Source: Neobacillus bataviensis LMG 21833
GTDB lineage: Bacteria > Bacillota > Bacilli > Bacillales > Cytobacillaceae
DNA: 37,268 nt
Direction: 5' to 3'
NCBI RefSeq assembly: GCF_000307875.1
Contig: NZ_AJLS01000039.1
Location: 1-37,268 of the forward strand
Under the pieces are notes generated by a model. It was not told the DNA's origin, searched no databases, and saw only the letters and a list, made by a program, of their open reading frames with translations. Shown in pieces: positions 7,145 to 15,179 of this stretch. A program made the translations under genes and the position numbers. Numbering within the stretch: the stretch's first letter is position 1; each line of letters begins with the position of its first letter.

Positions 7145-7684
7145 TTATTCTTTTAAATCTTCAATTGAATCAATATCCATGTAGGTTGGTACGACTAATC
7201 CCAGATAGGTTCCGGTAAGGTTAGGTCCCAGGTCTTTAAACTTCCCTTTGTGTTTAGCGTAATAGTCGGCGTGAGTGGTTGGTAGCGCGCCGCCTGCCAT
7301 AGCATCACCGCTTCCGTCAGCTACACCAGCCCACATTGGACCTGCATCAACCTGAATTAACTTTACATTATATCCTACACTTTCAAGTACATTTGCTACC
7401 ACATTTGAACCAGCGATTGTATCAACCCATGATACATAAAGTAGCTTAAGCTCTTCACCGTCAACCTGGTTAACCCCCTCAGTCCAAGTACTAACTAACT
7501 CTTTATTTTTACTTACCCACTGTGCTGCTGCATCAGCTGGCTCCACTCCATCTTCAACCAATTTCATAACGGATTCTATATCTTTTGGCTCCCAGTAAAA
7601 TTGATCAAGAAGCTTATAAGCATCCGAATGGTCTTCCTTTAATCCAAAGCGGACAATCGTGTTAATCTCTTCTATCAACGACAT
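7145..7684 (-). pseudogene. Fragment of glycine-betaine/choline binding protein (OpuAC type)
   Basis: 179 residues composed of the C-terminal tail of one OpuAC-type domain (about 20-70: LLDQFYWEPKDIESVMKLVE, then DAAAQWVSKNKELVSTWTEGV) followed by the N-terminal half of another (about 75-179: LLYVSWVDTIAGSNVVANVL, VDAGPMWAGVADG, TYLGLVVPTYMDIDSIEDL). There is no signal peptide, and the protein stops exactly where an OpuAC domain is half complete. No permease or ATPase is nearby, and the start has only a weak AGGA upstream. It is therefore an internal piece of a tandem-domain binding protein, or a fusion relic, and is unlikely to work as a transporter subunit. Confidence 0.7.
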
Positions 7685-7706
7685 AAATATTCGAGGTTCC
7701 TAGTTC

Positions 7707-7847
7707 TCACATGATTTGAAGTGCTACTCTCTGGCTTTTTTCGATGAAGGTGGATTCTGCCCGCTTTATGACTTGGCCGGCAGTTTGAACTTTGGATAGG
7801 TCAACATCTTCTACGAATCTCTCAACATTGTCGTTTGAAGGGTTCAT
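7707..7847 (-). CDS. Possible 46-residue ORF, unidentified
   Basis: ATG at 7847 with TTAGGAAA upstream. It reads MNPSNDNVERFVEDVDLSKV, then TAGQVIKRAESTFIEKSQ, and ends with TGA. The amphipathic, charged composition looks protein-like, but I recognise no family. It lies upstream of the OpuAC fragment on the same strand and could be another relic. Confidence 0.3.
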   Translation of the reverse strand: MNPSNDNVERFVEDVDLSKVQTAGQVIKRAESTFIEKSQRVALQIM

Positions 7848-7948
7848 CAGGTTTTCCTAAGGAGTCCCTTTTTGAAAGGGAATTTTCCGGTAACAGCAGT
7901 CTTAAGCAAACACCCTTTAAAAAATATTAGGAATATTGTGACTTTTTG

Positions 7949-7977
7949 TTGAAATAGAAAAATTGACTTGATATAAT
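7949..7977 (+). promoter_or_regulatory. Sigma-A promoter of the aminotransferase-pxp operon
   Basis: TTGAAA (7949-7954), 17-base spacer, TATAAT (7972-7977), about 300 bases before the aminotransferase start. This implies a long leader (about 7984-8278) that includes the palindrome at 7989-8003 and a small hairpin, TAAGGG/CCCTTA, at 8071-8088. Confidence 0.6.
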
Positions 7978-7988
7978 TAACCCGGTAT

Positions 7989-8003
7989 TGAAATGATGTT
8001 TCA
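7989..8003. promoter_or_regulatory. Palindrome at the transcription start, candidate IclR operator
   Basis: TGAAATGATGTTTCA, an inverted repeat TGAAA-N5-TTTCA, followed by another TGAAAC at 8009-8014. It covers the first transcribed bases. IclR-family sites are often TGAAA/TTTCA-like palindromes, and an iclR gene ends this cluster; the pairing is inference. Confidence 0.5.
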
Positions 8004-8278
8004 ACTAATGAAACGGTGATGTGTAGTATAACTTTTTTTAACTAAGACGTAACTATACAAAATAAAAATGTAAGGGCTATCACCCTTATTAATAGGTGGT
8101 GCATGAATGCATTCCTCAGATTAAAATCATATGCTATTATCCTCAGAGCTTTCATTATTTCTGTATGATTCTAAATACATAAAGTGGAACGTTGATTCAT
8201 TTAGAAACGGTTAAAAACGTCACAAACTAAAACAATGTAGGGTTACCATGTTTGATATGATCGAAGGAGGTTTTTTTC

Positions 8279-9604
8279 ATGGGACAGATTAAGTTGAACA
8301 CCACCATACCCGGGCCAAATTCACAGGCTTTATTGAAGCGACGCCAGGGGGCGGTTCCAAATGGCATCTCTACTAATATACCAATTGGTGCAGCAGATGC
8401 TTCCGGCGCTTTAGTAACGGATTTGGATGGCAATTGTTTTATTGATTTGGCTGGAGGAATCGGTACTCTCAATGTGGGACATTCCCCCACTGCTGTAATC
8501 GAGGCTCTGAAAGCGCAGCTTGATCACTTTATTCACCCAGTATTCCCTGTGTCTATGTATGAATCTTATATCCAATTGGCCGAGAAGTTGAATAGCATTG
8601 TACCGGGGAGATTCCCCAAAAAGACCATTTTCTTAAACAGTGGGGCAGAAGCGGTTGAAAACGCCATTAAAATTGCCCGGCGTTATACTGGCCGCCCAGG
8701 CGTAATCTCATTTGAAAGGGGATTTCATGGCAGAACCTATATGACGATGTCACTAACGGGTAAGGTTAAGAATTTCAAGAAAGGATTTGGCCCAATGGTG
8801 GCAGACGTGTACAAGGTTCCTTACCCTTATGGTTTACGTGATGGCCGGAAAGATGAAGAGCTGCTTGATCATTTCCGACGTCTTTTCCAAACTGATGTCG
8901 ACCCTGAAGACATTGCGGCAATCATTATGGAGCCAGTCCAAGGAGAAGGGGGCTTGGTCGTTCCTTCCGCATACTTTGTCAGCAGCATCAGGGATATTTG
9001 CGATAAGCATGGAATTGTTTTCATCGCAGACGAGATCCAGACAGGTTTTGCGCGGACAGGAAAAATGTTTGCCATGGAGCACTTTCCTGTTGAACCGGAT
9101 ATAACAGTGTTGTCGAAATCCATAGCAGCAGGCATTCCACTGGCAGCGGTTACTGGTAGGGCGGATATTATGGATGCCCCGAAACAGAAAGAATTGGGCT
9201 CTACGCTGGGGGGGAGTCCGTTAGGCTGTGCTGCAGCCCTTAAGGTGCTGGAAATCATAGAAAAAGAGAATCTGATAAACAGAGCAGAAGAAATCGGAAG
9301 GCAAATTAAAGACTGTCTTGAATCCTTATCTCCGTTCATAGGTGAAGTAAGAGGGCTTGGAGCTATGATCGGCGTTGAGATTGTCAAAGACCAAACGACC
9401 TTGGAGCCTTATCCGAATATGGCTAAGCAAATAGTAAAGAGATGTTACGAAAATGGTGTGTTCGTTCTTACTGCAGGGGCGGACGGAAATGTACTCCGAC
9501 TGCTGCCACCGTTGGTTATCACAGATGAGCAACTGACAGAAGCGCTGGATGTCCTGGAAAGTGTTTTAACTGAATTGGAACGGGATATAGCCGCTCAACT
9601 GTAA
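8279..9604 (+). CDS. Class-III PLP aminotransferase (GabT-like)
   Basis: 441 residues; strong AAGGAGG ribosome site. Family landmarks: SGAEAVENAIKIAR (121-134, cofactor phosphate region), FHGRTYMTMSLTG (149-161), DEIQTGFARTGK with Asp251 for the pyridine nitrogen, and LSKS with Lys280 as Schiff-base lysine. Closest to 4-aminobutyrate:2-oxoglutarate transaminases, though related omega-amino-acid and ornithine-type enzymes share these motifs, so the donor is not certain. First gene of an operon with pxpBCA (90 bases to pxpB). It could deaminate an omega-amino acid released after lactam opening, giving a semialdehyde and glutamate. Confidence 0.88.
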   Translation: MGQIKLNTTIPGPNSQALLKRRQGAVPNGISTNIPIGAADASGALVTDLDGNCFIDLAGGIGTLNVGHSPTAVIEALKAQLDHFIHPVFPVSMYESYIQLAEKLNSIVPGRFPKKTIFLNSGAEAVENAIKIARRYTGRPGVISFERGFHGRTYMTMSLTGKVKNFKKGFGPMVADVYKVPYPYGLRDGRKDEELLDHFRRLFQTDVDPEDIAAIIMEPVQGEGGLVVPSAYFVSSIRDICDKHGIVFIADEIQTGFARTGKMFAMEHFPVEPDITVLSKSIAAGIPLAAVTGRADIMDAPKQKELGSTLGGSPLGCAAALKVLEIIEKENLINRAEEIGRQIKDCLESLSPFIGEVRGLGAMIGVEIVKDQTTLEPYPNMAKQIVKRCYENGVFVLTAGADGNVLRLLPPLVITDEQLTEALDVLESVLTELERDIAAQL

Positions 9605-9694
9605 AGGTATATAGGTTGAACAAAATCCATCAGGTAAACAAACAAGCAACGTGTTTAAACCTCCATTAAGACGATAAAGAGCTAGGGTGATTCG

Positions 9695-10417
9695 ATGAAA
9701 TTTATATGCAAGCCTGCAGGTGACCAGGCTGTACTGATAGAGTTTGAAAACAAGATTGATCAAGATACAAATGCCAGGGTACGTCAACTTGCCCAATTGG
9801 CGGAGAGGGAATCAAGCAATGGAGTGGGCGAGGTCATTCTAGGCTATCGGTCTTTGCTCATCCACTATGATCCTGTGAAACTCTCATATGTAGAGGTAAA
9901 GAAAAAGCTGCAAAGCTGGGAAAAAGAGGCTTTTAACACCAGCCCATCTACCGGTCGGAAGGTTCACATTCCTGTTTTGTATGGAGGTGAATGGGGGCCG
10001 GACTTGGAAGATGTGGCCAAACATAACGGTCTCAGTCCCGAGGATGTCATTTCTATCCACTCCGGGTGTGAATATCTGGTCTATTTCCTTGGCTTTACCC
10101 CTGGATTTCCGTTTATGGGGGGGATGTCAAAAGAAATCAGTACCCCAAGGCTGCCTTCACCAAGGGTTTCTATCCCGGCTGGAAGTGTAGGAATTGCTAA
10201 CAATCAGACCGGAATCTATCCCGTTCCAAGTCCTGGAGGCTGGCGGCTGATTGGGCGTACTCCTCTTCGTCTATACGACCCTGAAAGAGAGGAGCCGTTT
10301 CTTTTGGAGTCGGGGGACAATATTTTTTTCGAATCGATTACTTATGAGGAGTTTGTAGGAATAGAAAAAAATAATGAAACTTGGAACATCCACTCTTCGC
10401 AGCTTATAAAGGGGTGA
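9695..10417 (+). CDS. pxpB: 5-oxoprolinase subunit PxpB (KipI family)
   Basis: 240 residues, about the usual length. AGGGTG precedes the ATG by 6 bases. Motifs: GDQAVLIEF at the start, YRSLLIHYDP (51-60), HIPVLYGGEWGPDLE (91-105), GFTPGFPFMGG (133-143), PAGSVGIA (161-168) and TGIYPVPSPGGWRLIGRTP (172-190). With PxpC and PxpA it forms the prokaryotic ATP-dependent 5-oxoprolinase that opens pyroglutamate to glutamate. In Bacillus subtilis the homologue KipI also inhibits the sporulation kinase KinA. Confidence 0.93.
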   Translation: MKFICKPAGDQAVLIEFENKIDQDTNARVRQLAQLAERESSNGVGEVILGYRSLLIHYDPVKLSYVEVKKKLQSWEKEAFNTSPSTGRKVHIPVLYGGEWGPDLEDVAKHNGLSPEDVISIHSGCEYLVYFLGFTPGFPFMGGMSKEISTPRLPSPRVSIPAGSVGIANNQTGIYPVPSPGGWRLIGRTPLRLYDPEREEPFLLESGDNIFFESITYEEFVGIEKNNETWNIHSSQLIKG

Positions 10418-10441
10418 TGCCCTAAGAGAAAGGAGGCGATT

Positions 10442-11380
10442 ATTATCTTTGAAGTATTGAAACCGGGATTGTTAACGACCATCCAAGACTTGGGAAGACA
10501 CGGCTATCAAAAATATGGATTGGCCGTATCAGGACCCGCTGACGGATATGCCCATCGAATGGCCAATATACTGGTCGGAAACGATGAAAATGCAGCGATG
10601 TTGGAAATTACATTAATGGGGCTGAAATTACTTGTAACAGAAAAGGGTATAATCGCGATCACCGGCGGAGACCTGAATCCAAATATAAATGGGCAAAAAG
10701 CGCCAATGTGGAAATCTATCGAAGTGGATAAGGGAGATGTGATTCAATTCATGGGTGCACCTTCCGGATGCCGGTCTTACCTAGCTATATCCGGAGGCAT
10801 CAATGTCCCACAAGTGCTTGGAAGCCGGGCTACCGATCTTGTGGGAAAAATCGGCGGAATTTCCGGCAGGGCCCTGAAAAAAGGAGACATCCTCCATGTC
10901 TTTCCAAAACAGGATATCCGTCTAAAGGGAAGGCGTATACCGGATGATCTCATACCTCAGTATAAAAGCGATGTACAGATTAGGGTAATTCTGGGTCCAC
11001 AGCGTGATTCTTTTACAATGGAGGGAATTCAAACTTTCCTTTCGTCCACTTACACAGTTACGAAAGAAGTGGACAGGATGGGATGCAGGCTGGAAGGCCC
11101 TATCATTGAGCATGTGGAATCAGCCGACATTATTTCGGAAGGGATTTTTTATGGAGCCATCCAGGTGCCAAAAAGCGGCCAGCCGATTATTTTCCTCGTC
11201 GGGCGGCAAAGTGTTGGCGGTTACACCAAGATAGGAGGAGTGATTGGGGTCGATCTTCCGAAGTTAGGTCAGGTTAAGCCGGGGGATACTGTCACTTTTT
11301 CCGAAATTTCGATTGAGGTAGCGCAAGAAGAGCTAAAGAAACAGGAAAATACGTTTCGGATTTTGCAAGCGACTTGTTAA
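10442..11380 (+). CDS. pxpC: 5-oxoprolinase subunit PxpC (KipA family)
   Basis: The product reads FEVLKPGLLTTIQDLGRHGY, SGPADGYAHRMANILVGN, LMGLKLLVTEKG and GQVKPGDTVTF, as in carboxyltransferase-like PxpC proteins; just over 300 residues. The start is odd: AGGAGG lies at 10431-10436, and the only in-frame codons at normal distance are ATT (10442, 5 bases) and ATC (10445, 8 bases). The first conventional start, TTG at 10457, is 20 bases away and would drop the usual FEVLK lead. I give the ATT. PxpA starts about 12-20 bases after the stop, so the subunits are made together. Confidence 0.9.
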   Translation: MIFEVLKPGLLTTIQDLGRHGYQKYGLAVSGPADGYAHRMANILVGNDENAAMLEITLMGLKLLVTEKGIIAITGGDLNPNINGQKAPMWKSIEVDKGDVIQFMGAPSGCRSYLAISGGINVPQVLGSRATDLVGKIGGISGRALKKGDILHVFPKQDIRLKGRRIPDDLIPQYKSDVQIRVILGPQRDSFTMEGIQTFLSSTYTVTKEVDRMGCRLEGPIIEHVESADIISEGIFYGAIQVPKSGQPIIFLVGRQSVGGYTKIGGVIGVDLPKLGQVKPGDTVTFSEISIEVAQEELKKQENTFRILQATC

Positions 11381-11392
11381 TTAGAAAGGGGA

Positions 11393-12166
11393 ATGGCCAA
11401 AATGAAGAAAATGATCGATTTGAATTGTGATATGGGAGAAAGTTTTGGGCGATATACGCTGGGAAATGACGATGAGGTGATTAAATACATTTCTTCGGCA
11501 AATGTTGCCTGTGGTTTTCACGCTGGGGATCCGAATATCATGGATCATACCGTAAGAATCGCCAAAGAGTATGGCGTGGGAGTTGGAGCCCATCCAAGCT
11601 TTCCCGATCTGACGGGTTTTGGAAGAAGGAACATGGATATTCCAAGAGATGAACTGATGAACCTGATTATTTATCAAATCGGCGCTCTAGATATCTTTTG
11701 CAAAAAATACGGGGTGAAGATGCAGCATGTAAAGCCGCATGGCAACCTAAACAATATGGCTGATTCTGACGAACAGCTGGCTATCAATATCATCGATGCC
11801 ATCCAATCTGTCAACCCAGATCTTCCTGTTTTTGTAAAGCCGAATTCCCAGCTTCATAAGGTAGCCGAGAGGAAGGGGCTTCCGTTTAAATTAGAAATAT
11901 TTGCTGATCGTGCTTATCATAAAGATTTCTCATTGGTCTCCAGAAAAGAGGAAGGCGCCGTGCTTTCCGATCCAGAGTTTGTGGCTGACCGGATTATCCA
12001 AATTGTGACCGAAGGAAAGGTAAAAACCATAACCGGAGAAGAAATTGAGGTTCAAGGGGAAACGATTTGCGTACATGGCGATACGCCGACGGCATTGGAT
12101 ATGATTAAGGTCATCAAAAGGAGATTGGAAGAGGCCGGAATTGAAGTGAAATCTCCGTTTGCTTAA
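11393..12166 (+). CDS. pxpA: 5-oxoprolinase subunit PxpA (LamB/YcsF family)
   Basis: 257 residues from ATG 11393, or 254 from ATG 11402, which is better spaced from AAGGGG. Conserved motifs: DLNCDMGESFG at the N-terminus, ANVACGFHAGDP, GVGAHPSFPDLTGFGRR, VKPHGNLNNM and the late ICVHGDTPTAL. PxpA carries the lactam-opening site of the PxpABC complex. The order pxpB-pxpC-pxpA with an aminotransferase in front, and without the NRAMP-like ycsG found in B. subtilis, is noteworthy; uptake may fall to the MHS transporters on either side. Confidence 0.94.
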   Translation: MAKMKKMIDLNCDMGESFGRYTLGNDDEVIKYISSANVACGFHAGDPNIMDHTVRIAKEYGVGVGAHPSFPDLTGFGRRNMDIPRDELMNLIIYQIGALDIFCKKYGVKMQHVKPHGNLNNMADSDEQLAINIIDAIQSVNPDLPVFVKPNSQLHKVAERKGLPFKLEIFADRAYHKDFSLVSRKEEGAVLSDPEFVADRIIQIVTEGKVKTITGEEIEVQGETICVHGDTPTALDMIKVIKRRLEEAGIEVKSPFA

Positions 12167-12382
12167 AAATATTCACTATGGTGGGGAGTTCATGCTAAAA
12201 TATTTGCTTTGTCTAGGAAGAGATGGACAGATGATTCCTACCTTTGCAGTTTAATGTATAAGCATTAAGACCTTCGAGGAAATGACCTTGCTGCTTTCGG
12301 GAAAAACGGGCAGATAACCTTACTTGCGGTCGACTTGGATTTCATCGGTGTCGCTGAAAATAATGAATAAAGAGGAAATAAG

Positions 12383-13153
12383 ATGAATCAAAGTGTAATT
12401 AAAGCCTTGAAATTATTGAGTTTTTTTTCCGAAAGTGAGGTCGATTTGTCCCTGAGCGAGCTGGCACAGCGCTCAAAATTACCAAAGGCGACCGTATTTC
12501 GGTTACTGTCATCCTTGGAGTATATGGGGTTTGTCGTTAAATCCAAGCATTCGGATCATGATGTCCGCTACCGACTGGGACTGAAACTGTTGGAACTGGG
12601 AGGCCTTGTTACGGATCAACTGGAGTTGCGCCGGATCTCTCTCCCTTTAATGAAGCAACTGCAGGTAGATATTAATGAGACCGTCCATCTCGTTATCCGG
12701 GAAGGAGATGAGGCGGTATATATTGAAAAAGTGGAGAGCAACCATGCCTTGCGGTTATATGCGAGAGTGGGCAGAAGATCGTCGCTATCACTGGGTTCCG
12801 GCCCCCAGGTTCTCCTAGCCTATTTATCTGAAGCGGAGCAGGAGAGGATTATTACACAGTTAAATTTCCAAGGGTTTACTAAGAATACCATCATTAACAG
12901 TGTCGAGCTGCTGACAAAAATCAAAGAGATCAAAGAACAGGGTTTTTCATTAAGTTTTGGTGAACAGGATGAGGGGACGATTGGGATCTCTTATCCTGTT
13001 TTTAATCGGAATGCTAAAGTGGTTGCCGCCCTTAGTGTAAGTGGCCCTGTTTCCCGGTTATCCGGTGAATACAGGGAGTATACCCAACGCAGAACCAAAG
13101 AAACCGCAAAAGAGATATCAATGGAACTGGGATACATCAGTTCTCGTGCCTAG
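12383..13153 (+). CDS. IclR-family transcriptional regulator
   Basis: 256 residues; GAGGAAATAAG upstream of the ATG. N-terminal winged helix (about 1-65: VIKALKLLSFFSESEVDLSL, LPKATVFRLLSSLEYMGFV) and C-terminal effector domain (about 80-250: ETVHLVIREGDEAVYIEKVE, GFSLSFGEQDEGTIGISYPV, VVAALSVSGP). It lies 216 bases after pxpA in the same direction; that gap shows no clear terminator, only short broken frames. Probable regulator of the aminotransferase-pxp operon through 7989-8003. Confidence 0.9.
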   Translation: MNQSVIKALKLLSFFSESEVDLSLSELAQRSKLPKATVFRLLSSLEYMGFVVKSKHSDHDVRYRLGLKLLELGGLVTDQLELRRISLPLMKQLQVDINETVHLVIREGDEAVYIEKVESNHALRLYARVGRRSSLSLGSGPQVLLAYLSEAEQERIITQLNFQGFTKNTIINSVELLTKIKEIKEQGFSLSFGEQDEGTIGISYPVFNRNAKVVAALSVSGPVSRLSGEYREYTQRRTKETAKEISMELGYISSRA

Positions 13154-13224
13154 TCACGCCCTGGATTAAAACGAAGGATACAATAGGAAGAATATAGTGT
13201 GTGGGCTTGCCGACTTTTGACAAC

Positions 13225-13290
13225 AAATAAAGCAAGGGTCATTTCTAAACTCCATTTATGGAGGTACAAGAAATGTTCCTTGCTTTATTT
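13225..13290 (+). terminator. Long hairpin downstream of iclR
   Basis: AAATAAAGCAAGG (13225-13237) pairs with 13278-13290; CATTTCT and CTCCAT further in also pair (13240-13246 with 13269-13275; 13250-13255 with 13258-13263). It could end the iclR transcript, although the T-tract is interrupted. Confidence 0.55.
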
Positions 13291-13523
13291 ATGAAGCTAT
13301 CTTTTGAATTGTCCTATTGCCCGAGCCGCCGAAAAAAGAGTCGTAGCGGTAAAAAGGAGATCAGATTTTACCCGTGTACGGAAGGGCAGACTGTATGGAG
13401 TTTTTTGACATTTATTGTGCCTTTCCCGCTATGGAATTGTATCAACTGCAGGCTCTATCGGATTTTTAACTGATTGGTAGAATTCTAGGTTATTACATTT
13501 TGTTAATAAAATAGCTCTAAAAT

Positions 13524-13574
13524 CAGGGGTCTAACCCCCGCCGCTTTAATGCAGTGGAGGCCTGACTGACCCCT
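13524..13574. repeat. Degenerate GGTGCCTGACCCC-type palindromic repeat
   Basis: AGGGGTC and GACCCCT form the outer arms, and the core GCTTTAATGCA resembles GCTTTAACGCA of the element at 2151-2210. It has diverged too far to form a full stem. Confidence 0.5.
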
Positions 13575-13732
13575 CAAATTCGCAAATTAAAAAACTTGGG
13601 ATATTCGGAGATTTAACCAAGCATCGGGATATCTGACAAAAAGAAAATTATCATTTTGTAAACTGACGACCAGACCATCATGCCGCTTTTTGAGAAAGAG
13701 AAGTTTGATTAGGCCGTTATCCTAAATTTAAG

Positions 13733-13762
13733 AAAAAAGGATAGTCGTTTTACCGACTATCC
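13733..13762 (-). terminator. Intrinsic terminator of the cassette-2 operon
   Basis: GGATAGTCG (13739-13747) pairs with 13754-13762. Read on the minus strand the stem is followed by TTTTTT (13738-13733). It lies about 85 bases after the transporter stop. Confidence 0.82.
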
Positions 13763-13846
13763 AGCATAGCTAATGATTCAATCTTTCATGTATTGTTCTT
13801 TAAAACGACAATTTAGGGAAGATTATTTACTTTCATTGTTTAATTC

Positions 13847-15157
13847 TTAATCTTCTTTATGATATTTTACATCTACAAATCTTATTGCAAACAATGCTAT
13901 AACAGCTGCTACGATAATATAAACACCTATAGCGTATCCACTATCAAACGTATGAAGAAGATAAGTAGAAATCAATGGAGCAAATCCTCCACCAATCAAG
14001 CCCCTAAACATAAAGGTGATAGCTGAGCCGCTATATCTAAGATGGGCAGGAAAACTAGCAGCAATGACTGGGGCCAATGGAGCCCACATGGTAGAGTGAA
14101 TAATAAAGGCGATAATAATAGCTAGGAAAATTAATCCTGTGCTTTTTGTATTGAGTAAATAGAAAAATGGTAAAGCCCATAGGATCAGTAGTACATTACC
14201 AAATCCGAGTATTTTTTTAGGATTGATTTTATCGCTAAAATATCCAGTGATAGAGATGGCAAATATGGCTACAATGGCCCCTGCAAGTGTTGAGTTAACG
14301 AAAATGGACTTATCTAGGCCTAAATAGTTTATTCCGTACGTTGTCGTATAAAAAGCAAACACTCCAAAAGCAATATCACTGCTGACATTTGATAAAACGC
14401 CGGATACCACTTGTTTAGGATAATCTTTTATAACGGAAATAAAAGGCAGCTTTGGCATTTCCTTTTCAGTAAGAACTTTTTGGAAGGAGGGAGTCTCCAA
14501 TAAGTTAAATCTTATGACTAATCCTAGAATCACCAAAACTAAACTAAGAATAAACGGTACTCTCCAACCCCATGTTTGAAAACTATCTCCAGAAATTGCA
14601 ATAAAAAGGGATGTGACAGCCGTTCCTAAAATGAGCCCTAGAGGCACTCCAATTTGAGGCAATGCGGCCATGAACCCTCTATTTTTACTCGTTCCCCACT
14701 CCATTGAGATGAGAACAGACCCTGGCCATTCTCCTCCAATAGCAATTCCTTGTATAAATCTGAATAGTGTAATTAATGCTGGAGCCCAATAACCGATGGT
14801 GGAAAATCCAGGTAATACGCCGATAAGAATCGTCGTGATTCCCATGATAACTAAAGTGGCTATTAAAGAAACCTTTCTGCCAATTTTATCCCCTAAATGC
14901 CCAAAAAATATTCCGCCCAGCGGTCTTGCGATATAACCAATAGCATACGTTGAAAAAGTTAATAAAGTAGCAATATAGGGATCTTGATCCGGAAAAAATA
15001 AATGTGGAAAAATAATAGCAGCCATGGTCCCATAAAGGAAAAAATCATACCATTCGATCGTGGAACCTAAAACACTGGAAATACCGGCAATCCTTTGCTG
15101 CTTTTTGTGATCAACAGGAATCGGCTCATTTGCGACATTAGTAGCGAGTTTACTCAT
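13847..15157 (-). CDS. MFS transporter, MHS type, cassette 2
   Basis: 436 residues from the ATG at 15157 (AAGGGG 7-8 bases upstream; the ATG at 15163 is too close to it). It is nearly colinear with the transporter of cassette 1: LGSTIEWYDFFLYGTMAAII, GHLGDKIGRK, QGIAIGGEWPGSVLISMEWG, LPQIGVPLGLILGTAVTSL and HSTMWAPLAPVIAASFPAHL are the same or differ by single residues. Same MHS family, so proton-coupled uptake of a small organic or amino acid is expected. Last gene of a four-gene minus-strand operon; the nitrilase gene ends 22 bases upstream. Confidence 0.9.
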   Translation of the reverse strand: MSKLATNVANEPIPVDHKKQQRIAGISSVLGSTIEWYDFFLYGTMAAIIFPHLFFPDQDPYIATLLTFSTYAIGYIARPLGGIFFGHLGDKIGRKVSLIATLVIMGITTILIGVLPGFSTIGYWAPALITLFRFIQGIAIGGEWPGSVLISMEWGTSKNRGFMAALPQIGVPLGLILGTAVTSLFIAISGDSFQTWGWRVPFILSLVLVILGLVIRFNLLETPSFQKVLTEKEMPKLPFISVIKDYPKQVVSGVLSNVSSDIAFGVFAFYTTTYGINYLGLDKSIFVNSTLAGAIVAIFAISITGYFSDKINPKKILGFGNVLLILWALPFFYLLNTKSTGLIFLAIIIAFIIHSTMWAPLAPVIAASFPAHLRYSGSAITFMFRGLIGGGFAPLISTYLLHTFDSGYAIGVYIIVAAVIALFAIRFVDVKYHKED

Positions 15158-15179
15158 AAACATTCCCCTTTTCTAATTT

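Larger units (their letters stand above)
13154..13846. other. Convergent intergenic region
   Basis: It holds a long hairpin after iclR (13225-13290), a degenerate palindromic repeat (13524-13574) and the terminator of the converging cassette-2 operon (13733-13762). A 71-codon frame at 13258 overlaps the hairpin and is not credible as a gene. Nothing else is recognised. Confidence 0.5.

Noticed and set aside
8227..9796. Several minus-strand ORFs opposite the aminotransferase and pxpB
   Set aside because: They overlap strongly supported plus-strand genes, have no ribosome sites and no protein-like motifs.
13258..13473. 71-codon plus-strand ORF after iclR
   Set aside because: Its start lies inside the long hairpin at 13225-13290 and the sequence is not protein-like.
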